In this document: positions 28,894 to 41,809 of the stretch, piece after piece
Position numbering within the stretch: position 1 is the first letter of the stretch
Layout: each line of letters opens with the position of its first letter
Notes under the pieces: model-generated
What the model saw: only the letters and a program-made list of their open reading frames with translations
The model's database searches: none
What the model was told of the DNA's origin: nothing
From: Hydra vulgaris
Taxonomy: Eukaryota > Cnidaria > Hydrozoa > Anthoathecata > Hydridae
NCBI RefSeq assembly: GCF_038396675.1
Contig: NC_088928.1
Coordinates: 56,299,501-56,363,500, forward strand
Direction: 5' to 3'
Length of the DNA stretch: 64,000 nucleotides
Program-made: the position numbers and the translations under genes

Positions 28894-30471
28894 GAATAAA
28901 GTTTATTCCATAGGTGCGTTCCACGATGAGCAAGACAAAATTGATTAAAACTTGTTTAACAAAAAGGTTCGTTAAAATTTTTTTTTAAAGAGTGTATTTT
29001 TTGCTGGGTTTAAAACTGAAAAGATCTTTAAAGACTGGGGGGATATATTGTTTTTCCACATATAAGCAAAGCATAACATTTTCAAATTATTGAGTTTAAA
29101 TATATTTAAAATTTTTATTTCAATAAAATAAGGTTTACAATGATAAATACGATCAGCAAAGTTAATTACACGAATTGCTCGTTTCTGACAGCGATAAAGA
29201 AGATGTAATTTACTTTTTTCAGTACTTTCCCAGGCAATATTAGTGTAGTTTATGTGGCAGTGAATAAATGAGAAATAAAGTTGCCTTAAGCTTTTCTTAT
29301 TTAGATAAGTTCGAGCTTTGTATAAAACTCCAATGTTTTTAGAGACTTTAGTGCATACATAATTAATATGCTGATTCCAAGTGATGTTCTCATTGAGAGA
29401 AACACCTAAGAATTTAATAACGGGTCTCTTTGTGCTTCAATTTTATAAAAAAAAAATACGAGGCAAGCTTGAGGGTAAATTTTTTTTTTCCTAAGCGAAT
29501 GAAAAAGAGTCTCTTTAGTCCTTATTTAATGTTAATTTAATGGATTTGAACCAGTTGGATAAAAGTTTAAGTTCTTTATTTAAGGTGGAAAAACTTCGCT
29601 GATATTACTCTCAGAGATAAATAAATTAGTATCATCAGCGAACTCAGATCAGTAGCATTAATTAGATTGTTTATATAGATTAAAAAAGAAGGGGTCCAAG
29701 GATTGAACCTTTGAAATACCACAGGTTATATTTAAACAATTGTTGTGATAGTTGTCATTACCAACAACAAATTGTTTTCGGTTTGTTAAATAACTTCTAA
29801 ACCACCTTAAAACTTGGTTATTTACTCCATAGTGTTTCAGTTTTTCGAGTAGGATATGATGGTCAACTGTATCAAAGGCCTTCGATAAGTTGATAAAGAT
29901 ACCTAAGGTATAATTTGATTGTTCAAAAGATTTTGAAATTTTATTTACAAGTTGGATAATTGCATGCTCTGTTGTCCTTTTTAAAACCAAAATGGTTAAC
30001 ATAGAGTAGGTTATATTTGTCAAGGTGTTTAAACATTCTGTTGCACATAGTTCTTTCAAGGATTTTTGAGAGTATCGAGAGCACAGAGATATTTTGTCTG
30101 ATCCACATGATTTGTTTTTTTAAATAGATTTGAACGCCTTTTTAAATTCTTCAATTAATAAATCAGAGGATAGCTCAATAGAGCATATGCACTTATCCAA
30201 GGATAATAAGAAATCACTAAATAAGGTTCTGGTGATAGGAATTTTATTTGATAGTTTAGGACCTATTTCAGTAAAAAATTTATTAAATTCATGTGATATA
30301 GCATTTGGTTCAAATTTACTAGTATCATCAATTTTAATCATTTGTGGCAGAAAACCGAAGCACTTCCCTGTAATTTTCTTCATTATTTCCCAACTGCGCT
30401 CAGTGTTATTTTTGAATTTGTTAAATAATTCTGAATCTTAATTAATTCTAATATATATATTTAGGTGCCCC

Positions 30472-30613
30472 AAGAAGTCCTAACGTTATACCACAGCGCA
30501 CCACGGATAAACATTTAATTGGAAGTTCACGCCTCCTTTCTAACCGATCGCAAAACTTGAACTACGGATCCTTTGTTTCTGAGGCAAGTGCGCTACCACT
30601 GCGCCACGGCTGC
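30472..30613 (-). mobile_element. tRNA-derived SINE, full-length copy
   Basis: On the minus strand it starts GCAGCCGTGGCGCAGTGGTA (A box), has GTTCAAG (B box) and a body ending CTTCTTGGGGCACCT, with a TAAATATATAT tail. It interrupts LINE C between the endonuclease and RT. A 5'-truncated relative is at 47711-47872. Confidence 0.75.
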
Positions 30614-31679
30614 TTAACTTCTGTTTGATTTTGGAAGATTTTTTAAACCCCTTGGTAATCCAAGGATATATTATCATTTGTATTAATGTTATTCAAATGG
30701 AGTAAAGTTGGTCTTCGAATAAATTAAGGTTTTCTGATTAATACTACGTTTCTTCAATACTTTTAATTGTCAGTGTTTTTTTCTATATTTGTATTTATTG
30801 TTACGAAAATGGTTAAAAGGTTCGTTATATCAGTTTTTAAAATAGCTTTTTACATACCATTATTAAAAATATCAGTTGAAATAAAGTTATCGATTAAAGT
30901 CGCTGAGTTTATAGCTACTTGGGTATGGCGATTGACGAGGGGGATTGATTCTGTTTCAAAAAATGTGTCACAAAAACTTTTTACTTTATAGTCATTGTTA
31001 TAAAGAAAACAATTCAAATTAAAGTCCCCAAGTAAAATATTTTTTTTCTTTTCGGCATCGCCATTTTTAATAATGTTTAGCAAAAACATGCTAAGGTTTT
31101 CACTCACGCTAACAGGTGGCTGGTAACAACAGCTAATCAATAAGTTTTTTGTTTGGTTTTTTTCGATTTCGATTTTGAAACTTCTTTGCCGCTATCAGAA
31201 ACGCTCAAATTGCTTCTAAAAACAAGCCTTAGTGTTTCGTGCTAATAAATAAAAACTCCAACACCTTGTTTGTTTATTTGTCTCTCTAAAGAAAAAATAT
31301 TAAAATGCGGAGTTTGAAAATTACTATTTACAGCTTTTGATGTAATCCACGTATCTGTTAAGCATATTATATTAAAAAAGTTCTAGTAGAATTAAAAGTT
31401 TTTCAAAGTTGCTATTTAGACTTCTTATAATTGAGGTGGAGAGTTTGGTTCTAATTTGATTTGAATTTTTGTCAATAACATTCTTAAATAGATACTCTTC
31501 TAGTTCGCTCGGAAAAAGATACGAGTGATCTGAAAAAGCCTCACAATAAAAATTATTGTAGGGGTCTGAGTTTTCCTCGTGGGAAAAAAAATTCTTTTTC
31601 GAAAAAATCAAACGTCAGAGATTCAAAATTATTTAATGCAGTCATGATTGTTTTATGTATGTTTAAAGGAGTTGTTTTT

Positions 31680-31735
31680 ATTTTAATACTTTTTTCTATT
31701 GTTAAAAAGTATTAAAATAAAAAGTATTTTTAAAC
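31680..31735. repeat. short inverted repeat in LINE C
   Basis: TTTTAATACTTTTT and AAAAAGTATTAAAA flank CTATTGTT. Likely local rearrangement in the ORF1-ORF2 junction. Confidence 0.5.
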
Positions 31736-32297
31736 AAATAATTTTATCATAACGAACGGCAACATTCTCTAATTTTTTCTTGATGGCAATGGTTTCTAGT
31801 GAGAAGTCTTCGTTTACGAAAATATTTGTTCCTTTTAATCAATTTTTTTTTTTTTTTTTATATTTTCATTTTATCTTTATATCGTTGAAGGTTAAGAACT
31901 ATTGTACGAGGTCTTCCGTCTTTCTTCTGTCCGGTGCGGTGGGGGCGCTCGATTTCAATATCTTTAACACCAAGTTTTTGTTGAAAAAATAACGAACTTT
32001 TTCATCTGTTTGTCCCCAAGTTTCTTTTTCGTCTTTGTATAAACCATCTTTTCGAAGATTATTTCAACGTAAACAATCTTTTAGTTTTCGTTTTTTTTTT
32101 TTAAAGTTCATTTTCGATTAATTCTTTTTCTAATTGTTTGCTATTGTATTCGATTTTTTTATGAATAATGTTTTCGTTAAAGCTTTCGCTTTTTTCTTCA
32201 ATTTCTTTTTCAATTTTTTTGATTTTAATTATGTTTTCATTAGCATTGGTCTCAAGCTTGTCCAATCTTTCTGTTAAAATTTTCAGATTTCCACTTA

Positions 32298-35200
32298 GGG
32301 GCCATCCATAAAGGACGTCATGCAAATAGGGGGGGAGGGGGTCCATATTAAAAGGACAAAAAAGGACAAGGGGAGGGGGGTTATCAGAAAAGGACGTCAC
32401 TTTATATAATTTTTTTTATATAAACATGTGTTTTGATGGAGTTAACGTAAGGGAATGTTATACTTTTATCTATCGTAATATAGGCAAGAAATTAGTGTTG
32501 ATATTTGTTTAAATTTTATTTTTGTATAAAAAATATATTGAATATATTACAATTAATTATATATTGCTCAACCCTTGGTAGTTTCTCGTATCGTACGTAT
32601 CGTTAGTTGATCGCTACGGGTTTTCGTGCTAATTCTTTTAATTGCGTGCGTAATTCGTCCCCAAGGACTTAGTGTTAATATCATATATGATTTTAAATAG
32701 AGTTTTACAAATATTTGTCCAAAGGGAATTGCTTGCGTAGCAATTAATAATAATTGTCTAAAGCGAATATTACAAATGATTGTCCAAAAGGAATTTGACG
32801 GGAAAAACCACATCTTTACTTTTTAAAGTATTTGTGTTAATAAAGACAGAATTTCAAAGATTCAGAAATTCATTCAAAGTCAGTGCAGAGACTTCCGGAA
32901 TGGCGGATGCTTTTTTGTAACGAATTTTATAAATAAATTTAAAATAAAGAAAGATAATAAAAAGATAATAAAATAAAATAAAAATAAAGAGAATGGAGAA
33001 AAGAAAAAAAAGAAATAAAGAAGCAAAAACTAAAAAAAATTAAAAACCAATTAAAACAAATAAACAAAAGAAAAAATTGAGATAAGAAAAAGGAAAGACA
33101 AAAAACCAAAGTTAAAAGAAAATAAACATTCGAGAATGGAAAGTAATTAAAAAGAATTAAAATAAAATATAAAAATTGCTCCGTTTTTGAAGAAAGAAAA
33201 AAGAATGTTTTTTAAATTTTATTATTTTCGAAGGATTATATGTGTTTGCTTGACATGATTTACTTTCTTATTTTAATATTGTCATTTATTATGAAAACTC
33301 TATACTTTTCGTGACTAAATGTTTGTGTGTGTGGGGGGTGACACGTTTTTATTTGTGAATATTATTGAAAATTTTTTGTTTATTTTTTGTTATTTTTTAA
33401 TTTTGTAAAAGATCATTGTTGTCTGTATATTAAAAGGTGGATAGAAATAGTCTTCTAAATTCGCTTATAAAATTTTACAATAATGCTCATCCATTCGAGA
33501 AAAAAGCCGATAGTCAAAAAAAAGTCCATAAAATATGGAATGAGATCAAGGAAAAGCAAGACTTGGAGGTTCAAGTAAAGACTTTGATCCAAAAATATAC
33601 CTCAATGGTCTTGAAACAAAAAGGTTCTTTAATGTCATTTTGGGCCCATCAAACAACCAAGCAATCTGTTCCTTCCCATGCCAGTTCTTCCTCCTTAGAG
33701 TTCCAACATTTTTCAGATCAATTTAATGAGCCAATAGATGTCGTTGATACCACGTCAGATGCCTCTCGACACGACATCCTGAGCACAGTTCAAATTGAGA
33801 CGAAGAAGGCCAAGACTCATGTTCAAGACAAAATCAAAGCAGAGATTATTCTTTTGAATCAAGAAATAGTTGCTATGAAGAGCAGAAGAAGTGGCTTATG
33901 GACCGATGCTGAAGAAGAAACCATTAAAAAGAAGAAGGCCAATGTCCAGGAGCTTACGAGTAATCTAAAAAGGTTGATTGGCAATATGAAGTCAAAACAA
34001 AGATCAAGGGCTGAAAAGAAAACTGTCATGAATCAGGTAATATTTATCGCATCATATAATAATAAGTTACAATAATAATATTGTAGAAAATGAACATTAA
34101 CTTATTTGTATAGTTCTTTCGGTACTGTAGGTGTTCGCTAACCACCTGGAAGTGAAAAAAGCTCTTAAAGTACGTGACGGAATCGGTCGCCCTGCTATTG
34201 AGGTAGAACAATTTGAGATATTGCGTGTCATCATTCAACTTGCTGAACATGGATCTGCTGCCCACGAGAAAAGACAATCTGAAGTGTATAGGGTGAGAGT
34301 ACAACTTTAGATAATAAATAATTCTAATGTACTATATTAGGTCTCAATATAAATTTTCAGCCTTTGAACTTATTCACTGATTATTCTTTAATTACTTTTA
34401 AAGAGCCTCAAATCTTTGGATGAGCTTGGTGCCGAGCTCGAAAAGAGAGGTTACAATCTTAGCAGAAGTGCTTTATATACTCGTTTGCTGCCAAAACGGA
34501 GCGATTCGCTTGAAGGAAAGAGACACGTCCACACGGTTCCAGTTAAGTTGATGTGGGCTCAAACTGACCTCCATTCAAGTCACGTGGATGGTCCATTTTG
34601 TACAGCAACTATAAAGAATGTGGAAGAAGTTTGCTCTTTTTTGTGCCCCAAGGATGTGTGCTTTATAAGTCAAGACGATAAAGCTCGGATCCCTATTGGA
34701 ATCACCGCTGCCAACAAGCAAGCTCCTATATTGATGCATATGAAATATTAAGTTTCTCTCCCTGATCATGATTGGGTTATCACTGCAAAGCACTGATGTT
34801 GCTATTCGATCCGGAAAGCATTCATCATTGACAGCGTATGCTCACGGATTGAACTTTAAACAACTTTTGACTCTGCCAAAGTTTGATTCTATCACAAAAG
34901 ATCCTTTGACCAAGTTGGTCAAGCCAGTGGTTGTCTTCAGTGTTGATGGTGGACCAGATGAAAATCTACGATACGCTAAAGTCATCGAAACTGGTATACC
35001 CTTCTTTTTCAATTTTTTTATTGCGATCTATCAATATAATTATGTTTTTTCTAATTTAAATGTTTATTTTGTTTACAGCAATTCACCATTTTCTTACAAA
35101 TGATTTGGATGCCTTATTCATCACGACGAATGCGCCAGGAGTGCTTTCAATCAAGCCGAGAGAAGGATGGCTCCATGAGTAAAGAGTTGGCGGGATTGGT

Positions 35201-36446
35201 CCTACCTCACGATCATTATGGACCTCATCTAGACTCTAAAGGTATTCAAATTCATTTTTAATATCAACTGTTTATCAAAATACAATATAGATACAAGGCT
35301 TAAGGAGTTAATTATATGCATTGCAACTTATATTTAAGGCAGGACAGTGGATCTTCTTTTGGTGAAAAAAAACTTTGAATTTGCTGGAAAGAGCTGTGCC
35401 TCGGTCTTTTCAGGTCTGATGATTGACCAGTTTCCAACGGTGGCCGAGTATATCGATCCAGACAAAAAGACGGAGCTCGACGTCCATCATCTCTTATCAA
35501 AGGATCAAGACTGGTTTGCCTCTCATGTGCGCACCAGTCAATATTTCACGCAAATTGTGAAATGTGAAGATCCCAGATGTTGCGCTTTGAAAAGAAGCTC
35601 TTACTTCCATGTTATTCCTGGTCGATTTCTGCCTCCACCTATTCCAATCAGCCAGTCAGAAGATGGTTTGAAAGCTGTACCCATTTCAGACATCGCCAGC
35701 AAGAATCGTTTTCCTTCAGTATTTTTTCTTATCGCTTCCAATATTCAGACCACCATTCCTCGATCATTGAAATCATTCAAACCTCCTCCTTACGACCTGT
35801 TTTGTCCCTCTGTGCAATCAAGTTTGTCTCAGAAAATCTGCAAGCACTGTAACTTGTATTTTGCCTCCCAAGTCATACTCAAAAAGCATGTCAACTTTAC
35901 TCATTCCAATGTTATTAACCGAATGACTATTACTGTTTTGCAAGTCAGGCCTGTTCGCATTGCCGCCAAGCGCGAAAGAGAGTTTATGGCCGTAGTTGCA
36001 ATAGAAGAGAATGTGGCCTTTGCTGAATGGTTCGATGAGGACGAAATCGAAACGGAGGGCCTTCATATTCCGAATGATTCAACTGTTTCAGACGAACCGG
36101 GCTGCTCTTTTCCAATCATATCAATTGACGATCACTTAAAAAATCCTTGGATAGATGATGAGTGAGGCAAGTTGATACTCTGATACACTTTGATTAAATT
36201 TAATATGTCGGATAAGACTAAAGTAATATTAAATAATTTTTTTTTTTCAGAAAGGCAAAAGAACAAAAACATACGTGGAAATACCTAATCAGATTCTGAA
36301 TGATATTTATAGGGGTTGTGGGGGGGGGGGTGCTCAATTTTATGAGGTCCTTTTTAAGGGGTATAGGAAAAAAGGACAATCAGTGACGAAAGGGGGGGAG
36401 GGTCAAAAATGCCTTATAAATGGTGACGTCCTTTATGGACGGCCCC
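32298..36446 (+). mobile_element. 4.1-kb DNA transposon (Zator-like?) with GGGGCC termini and TTA duplication
   Basis: Termini GGGGCCATCCATAAAGGACG and their reverse complement differ at one position over 23 bp. TTA flanks both ends (32295-32297 and 36447-36449). Keeping one TTA gives a continuous LINE ORF1 frame across the site, so the ends are exact. Sub-terminal G-rich and GGACAA-type repeats occur on both sides. It encodes a multi-exon transposase (33437-36165). A 3-bp target site and presence in Hydra fit Zator; PIF/Harbinger also makes TWA duplications but has a different transposase. The superfamily is tentative. Confidence 0.75.
33437..36165 (+). pseudogene. multi-exon DDE-type transposase, damaged
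   Basis: Exons by consensus sites: about 33437-34035 (donor GTAATA), 34131-34291, 34405-34980 and 35079-35240, then 35341-36165. Blocks: a Lys-rich N-terminus, RSALYTRLLPKRSDS, MWAQTDLHSSHVDGP, CFISQDDKARIPIGI, VVVFSVDGGPDEN, then AFNQAERRM read in another frame, and a C-terminal part with a C2H2 finger (CKHCNLYFASQVILKKHVNF). The spaced acidic residues in QTD, SQDD and SVDGG may be the DDE core. TAA at 34750 and at least three indels (34790, 35140, 35180) show it is inactive. Confidence 0.65.
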
Positions 36447-36560
36447 TTATAATGTTAAAAACTTGATGTCAAAACTGTTTATTCATGTTTTTTAAATATA
36501 GCTTCAGTTTCTTTTTAAAACTCATTAAACATATCTTTTATGTGTATACATACATTTTAA

Positions 36561-37250
36561 AATATAATCCCTCCTCCGCTTGTTCACTAACTATCAATTT
36601 TGTATATCTTTAAGTTTTTCATTAAGTCATATTTTATTTATTTTATTTTTATTCGACGAGAAAAAAAAAGTGTAAAAATAAATTTAAAAAGTGTAAAATT
36701 CTTACTTTAAAAATATTTCGTAATATCTGCAATTTTTTTACTAAGATTATAATTTTTTTTTATTGGTCTAAATTTAAAAAAAAAGTGTAAATGACATGTA
36801 CGAGGCTAGATGATAAGACTTATGTCTTCTACCTGCACCGGTCATATTTCAGTTAAAAAGACAAAATTGTTAATAAGTATTATCAAGATAACGAAAGCAA
36901 AAAATAAATAATAATAATATTTCACAAAGAAGATGCACCTCCTCTTTTGTTCAATCTTCTCTTTTTCTCATAATTGTTAACAAATCCTATAACGTACTCA
37001 AATCCACGTCATCAAACATTTCAAACCTATTCTTATTTCAAGACAACATCGTGGCTTCCGCTGCGCCGGGATCATGGCTCCAGCAGTTTTATAGCAAAAA
37101 CCTTTGAAAATAATTATGCACTGAAAAACGCGTGATGATAGGTAATAATAAAAATACTTTTATTTATTTATTGATTTATTTATTATTACTTTTTTTTAAC
37201 TTCTTCACTTCCAATAAGGCTGCAAGCAACCATTATTAGAGTTGGGAGTT
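36561..37250. other. AT-rich spacer with a LINE 3'-end scrap
   Basis: 36795-36860 (GGCTAGATGATAAGACTTATGTCTTC...) resembles the 3' UTR of the LINE near 58.15 kb. Nothing coding. Confidence 0.5.
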
Positions 37251-37740
37251 ACTGGAAGAGAAAAGATAAAGTTTATAGAGCAAGATAACGATTAACAGAC
37301 AACTTAAAAGGCTGCATATTATATGTATCAGGAAAAAAAGAAGAACGGAGTGAATTCCAAAGAACTAATATTCGAGGAAAAAAACCTGGACGAATAAAAG
37401 TTTTTGGAGCACTTAAGAACAGTCACAGAAAAAGGATGAGACTTAATTGAATGACGAGTAACACGAGAATGAATTTTTGTAGATTGCACAAGAGACGCTA
37501 ACTCCTTAGAGCAAGAATCTTTTCAAATGCTCTTTCGCGGTGCTCTGTGATAAGACCGTAAGGACTTATTAGGGCTTTTAAAAAAAATCTACATCGGTGG
37601 TTACGATTGGAAATTGTAGAAGCGCAATGACAGGAAAACCATGGAGAAGAGTGAGGCTTTAATTGGAATTGTAGAGAGAGAATAAAATATTCCATGCCAG
37701 CCTGAATCCAAGAAGTTACATGCTACATGAGTTTTCATGC
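37251..37740 (-). mobile_element. non-LTR retrotransposon C-terminal fragment
   Basis: Minus-strand frames read SIKSHPFSVTVLKCSKNF and PDTYNMQPFKLSVNRYLAL, an ending seen after RT domains in jockey/RTE-type LINEs. The CGGTGCTCTGTGATAAGACCG stretch has a counterpart at 60050-60090. No intact frame. Confidence 0.5.
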
Positions 37741-40088
37741 TATACTTTGCTATATAATGCTCTTATATCCAAGGATATTGTTGACTTGGCATAGAAATAG
37801 TCACAAATAGTCATAAAGATCAATCCAAAGTAGTTTCCGTTATCGACCAACATTTTAGCAAACTCTTTTTATCGTCATCAAAAGCATGTATTATGTTTAA
37901 TAATTTTTAGTAAACGCAAAGTCTTTGTCAAGAAAAATGAATGTACTAAATAGAGATCAACTTAATGTTTATTGCTCCTTGTCTTATGTTAAAATATAAA
38001 ACTAATTTTTTCTCGGTTGATTTGTTGTAGTCAAAACAAAAAAAAGATCATTTTTTTAAGCAGCTACTTTTTCAAAAAAATGAGGAAAATTTTGCATTCC
38101 TTTTGGCAGGGAATTTTTTTTTACTACAACTCCTTTTTAACAAAATATCAAGGAAATAATTTTTACAATTGATAATTTATTAAAATACTTTTAATAATAC
38201 ATTTTTTCTTCCGTTTTTTTACGACCTACAAAGATCTAATAAAAATTTTATAGAGGTTTTATCATATATAAAGGGTTTTGCATTAATATTTTTACAGCAT
38301 CTTTCTCAAAAGAAGAACTCAGTATGGTTCATGAGTTCGGCTTATGGCTACGAAAAGAATTGGATTACACTTGAATAAAAATCACCATCATGTTATCATT
38401 AAAAATTTCATCTATAACTGTTGTAAAATGATTTGAACTAATACACAAAAAACCTTTTTTGGAATCTTGTTTTTTTTAAAAATTCATTTGTCAGTTTTTG
38501 TGACATTATAAAATTACAGTCTAATATAGATTTATAAACATTTCTTCTTTCATTTTTCCAGGATGAATGATTTTTGGCTCATTAGAATTAAATGTTACCA
38601 CATGTTAGAATTAAATGTTACCACAACACGGACAATGCAAAAGACAATATTGATTGGGATGCAGATACTGGCTGAGCTTGATATGCAAAACCTTCAATAG
38701 GTATCTAACTGTAATCAAACAATGTATCTAAGGTCTACTTTTATTGTGTATATTAAGGTTAATTCATTAGGAACCTTAATGAACAAAACGCTTAATGAAT
38801 AAACGAACCTTAATGAATAAAACGAATAAAAAATTGATAAAATAAAATTCTTATATAAGCATCTACGTTCGGATATTCAAACTTCCATAATAAGGAGTGT
38901 TAGGCGCAAGCATTCAGCAGATCAACTACTGAGTCATATTACAGTATAAACATAATAGCATGAGTTGTTATTGTGTTTTGAAGAGCAAAAAGGTTTTTTT
39001 TGTTCTTCTGATTTTGCAGCGATTATTAAAGCTATAGAAAATAAAAAACCCGATTTAAATGCCCAATTGTTTCTAGTACTACAATTTTTAAAGTGTTTGC
39101 GATTAGGTGCTGTTTTTGGCTTATCAATTATAATTGGTGGATAAAGTGATAAACCTTTAGAATGGAACAAACTAATACTTTTTGAATTGGACTTGTCCAA
39201 ACGAACTGTTATAAACAGAGTTTTTAGCAACCCTATCTCTAATCAAAAAAACAAAATTGTTTTTGTATTGTTCGTTTATCAGTTCTGATAATTAGGGTGT
39301 CACCAATGCTTTATTCAAAATTAAACTTTTGTTTTAAGGTTTAAACTTAGGTTTTAACAAAGTCGTGAAGAGAATTAAATTTCATTTAAAAAATGATTTT
39401 TAATGTTCGAGTCCACCGATGGGTTTATATAAAAAATGTTTTTTAATATTTGAGTCCACCAATGGGTTTATTTTAACAGATTTAGTAAGAATAAAAAAAA
39501 AATTCATTTAGATAGAATCTTCAGTTTTCGTTTGCACTAAAGATATTTTAGATATTGTGGATTTTTCTATAAAAAAAGTAATTGGGTTAAGAGTGGTGAC
39601 AAACATTCAGAAATTCAACAACCAAGCAATCAATATTTATTTGAACAGAATAAATAAGTTAACTCTTCAGAGTCATTGGTTAAAATAACTTGTCTTGAAA
39701 ACATTCATTCTTACTCTTAAGAAACTCCCAGAAAAGATTCTAGGTAAGGTAGACAGCAAGATAAAAGTTATATATTTACAAAAACTACAGACAAGACAGC
39801 AATTGAGCATAAAATCAAAAAATATTGAAAAAATTGATAGTAATATTGAAATTACTAAAAATAATAGTGAAAAAAGAAAAAAGAAAGAGAGAAAGAAAAA
39901 TTGAGTTGAAAGAAGTGAAAGAAACAGCAAACTCTGACAATGTGTCATTACCTTTAAAAAATGCACCAGTAAGTCAACAACATTAAAAGTACTTAGAAAA
40001 TATGCAAACACAACGTGAAAAGGCTTTTAGAGCCTGCTTTTTTTAAAATATTATTTAACCTCTCTCTTCCTAGACAAAATGGTAACTA
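37741..40088. other. AT-rich spacer
   Basis: It contains a two-copy 50-bp direct repeat at 39395-39475 (GAGTCCACCGATGGGTTTA and GAGTCCACCAATGGGTTTA) and a small frame at 38934-39230 with no recognisable domain. Lys- and Phe-rich frames at 39.7-40.0 kb are composition artefacts. Confidence 0.5.
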
Positions 40089-41807
40089 CAGAGGTGTTAA
40101 AATTATTAGACTCAACTAGGCTTTTTTCAATAAAAATAGTTTTTATATTCTAAAAAGAATTTATTGAACAATTTAAAGTTACATTAATACTTTGTATGCA
40201 TGCCTTTAGCCTTTAGTAACTTGGTAACCACGCATAAGGTTGGTGGGTTGTCAACACTGCTATAAACATAAAGGTGGTCAATCAGCTGTTGTAAGGATAA
40301 TTTTTACTGTAAATACATTTATCAATGTACATTCATCAAAATAAAAGCTGAAGGTGAGTTTAATTAAATCATTATGGTTAACCATTAACATATTAATGTT
40401 TATTTGCTATAACTTCCATTTTAAAATGTATAAAAAGTCTGATTACAAATTATTTTGTTTTTTTCTACAGATTTTGAGGTTATGGGGAGAACCAAAGATC
40501 TTTCACCTAGAAAAGTTGCTCTTACTAAAACATTGCTTGAAGAAAAAGCGTATTCACAACGAGAAATAGCTTCAAGACTACAAATTTCACAGAAATCTGT
40601 AAGCCGTATCAGCCAGGCTATTAAAAATGGGCAAGATTACAATTCTGCACGACAAGGAAATTGTGGACGCAAGTCCAAAGTTAGCCCGAGAACCCAACGC
40701 AAACTTATTCATATGGCTAAAGTAAATAGAAGTGCCACTTGTGAAGACTTAAAAAAGTCCTTGGAGAAGTATGGTGTTGATATTTGCAGTTCTACAATTA
40801 GGAGAAGGCTTATTAATGCAGATCTTTCAGCACGTTGGCCTTGAAAGAAAGCCAAAATAACAAAGGGCAATGGCTAAAATAGGGTTAACTGGGCCCATGA
40901 GGTTAAATCTTGCTTTGGAAGTGATTGGAGTAGGGTGAGTAACTTAAACATTTCAATAGTTTTTCTTACACATGCTTCTTTAAACAAAAATTTCTACCCT
41001 AACACCAACCAACCCATGTTCCTTTTTCTTTCACACTTAACCGTCAATTTTCAAGATCTTTTCATTACTCATATGCCAACTCCGGTCAATACTCAGCTGT
41101 GTTATTGCAGTCTGTTATATTATCTAATTACAGGTCTGCTTCTCTGATGAATCCATGTTTTCAATATGTGATGAAAGCAGTCAATATGTGAGGAGATCTT
41201 CAAACGAAGAGTTTTCTGAGACTTGCGTTGCTCAAACTGTGAAGCATCCTACGACAACTATGGTGTGGAGTATCATCTCAGCCAAAGGCACAGGGCGTTT
41301 ATATATTGTTGAAAGAACAATAAATCAGCACCAGTATAAGAAAGTTTTGGAAACAAAACTGCTGCCCCAATTGAGAGACTGGTTTCCTGATGGAGACTGT
41401 GTTTTCATGCATGATAGTGCACCATGCCATAGAGCCAAGTCAGTGACAAATTTTTTGACAGAAAACCATGTACAAACATTGCCATGGCCAGGAAACAGCC
41501 CAGATATGAACCCCATAGAGAATTTATGGGCGGTTGTTAAGAAAAGGCTAACGAAAACCAGCATTACCATAAAGTTCAATTGATTGAACAACTTATCAAA
41601 ATATGGCACCATGATGAGGAAATAAAAAATAAATGTCCAGTTCTTGTAGAAAGCATTCCAAAGTGTATAGAAATGTTACTTAAGGATAAAGACATGCATA
41701 CAAAGTATTAATGTAACTTTAAATTGTTCAATAAATTCTATTTTAGAGTATAAAAACTACTTTTATTGAAAAAAACCTAGTTGAGTCTAATAATTTTCAC
41801 ACCTCTG
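40089..41807 (+). mobile_element. Tc1/mariner element with TA duplication
   Basis: Termini CAGAGGTGTTAAAATTATT and CAGAGGTGTGAAAATTATT (reverse complement) extend with high identity for about 115 bp. TA flanks at 40087-40088 and 41808-41809. It encodes one Tc1-type transposase in two exons, now broken. Confidence 0.92.
40482..41703 (+). pseudogene. Tc1 transposase (DD34E), inactive
   Basis: ATG 40482 (MGRTKDLSPRKV). Two helix-turn-helix units (KAYSQREIASRLQISQKSVS and CEDLKKSLEKYGV) precede CFSDES (first D), MHDSAPCH (second D) and NPIENLWA (E), with 34 residues between the second D and E. An intron (40935-41133, GTGAGT to TTACAG) lies just before CFSDES. TGA at 40842, a shift near 40865 and another near 41570 disable it. 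Confidence 0.9.
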
Positions 41808-41809
41808 TA

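Larger units (their letters stand above)
28900..36560 (-). mobile_element. non-LTR retrotransposon C with ORF1, nested insertions
   Basis: Minus strand, 3' to 5' along the window. RT C-terminal scraps lie at 28900-29650. The RT core lies at 30059-29658 (GIFINLSKAFDTVDHHILL, CGISKVQSLDPFFF for the usual GVPQGSILGPLLF). An RT linker lies at 30383-30120, an APE endonuclease at 31140-30850 (ILLGDFNLNC) with its N-terminal part at 31611-31372. An ORF1 at about 32400-31780 has a coiled coil (LTERLDKLETNANENIIKI) and an L1-ORF1-like domain with a HRTGQKKDGRPRTIV stretch. ORF1 resumes at 36450-36560 beyond a DNA transposon. A SINE splits ORF2 at 30472-30613. Confidence 0.8.

Noticed and set aside
35577..36066. 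Alternative frames within the transposase last exon
   Set aside because: They are shadows of the 35341-36165 coding exon, which carries the C2H2 finger.
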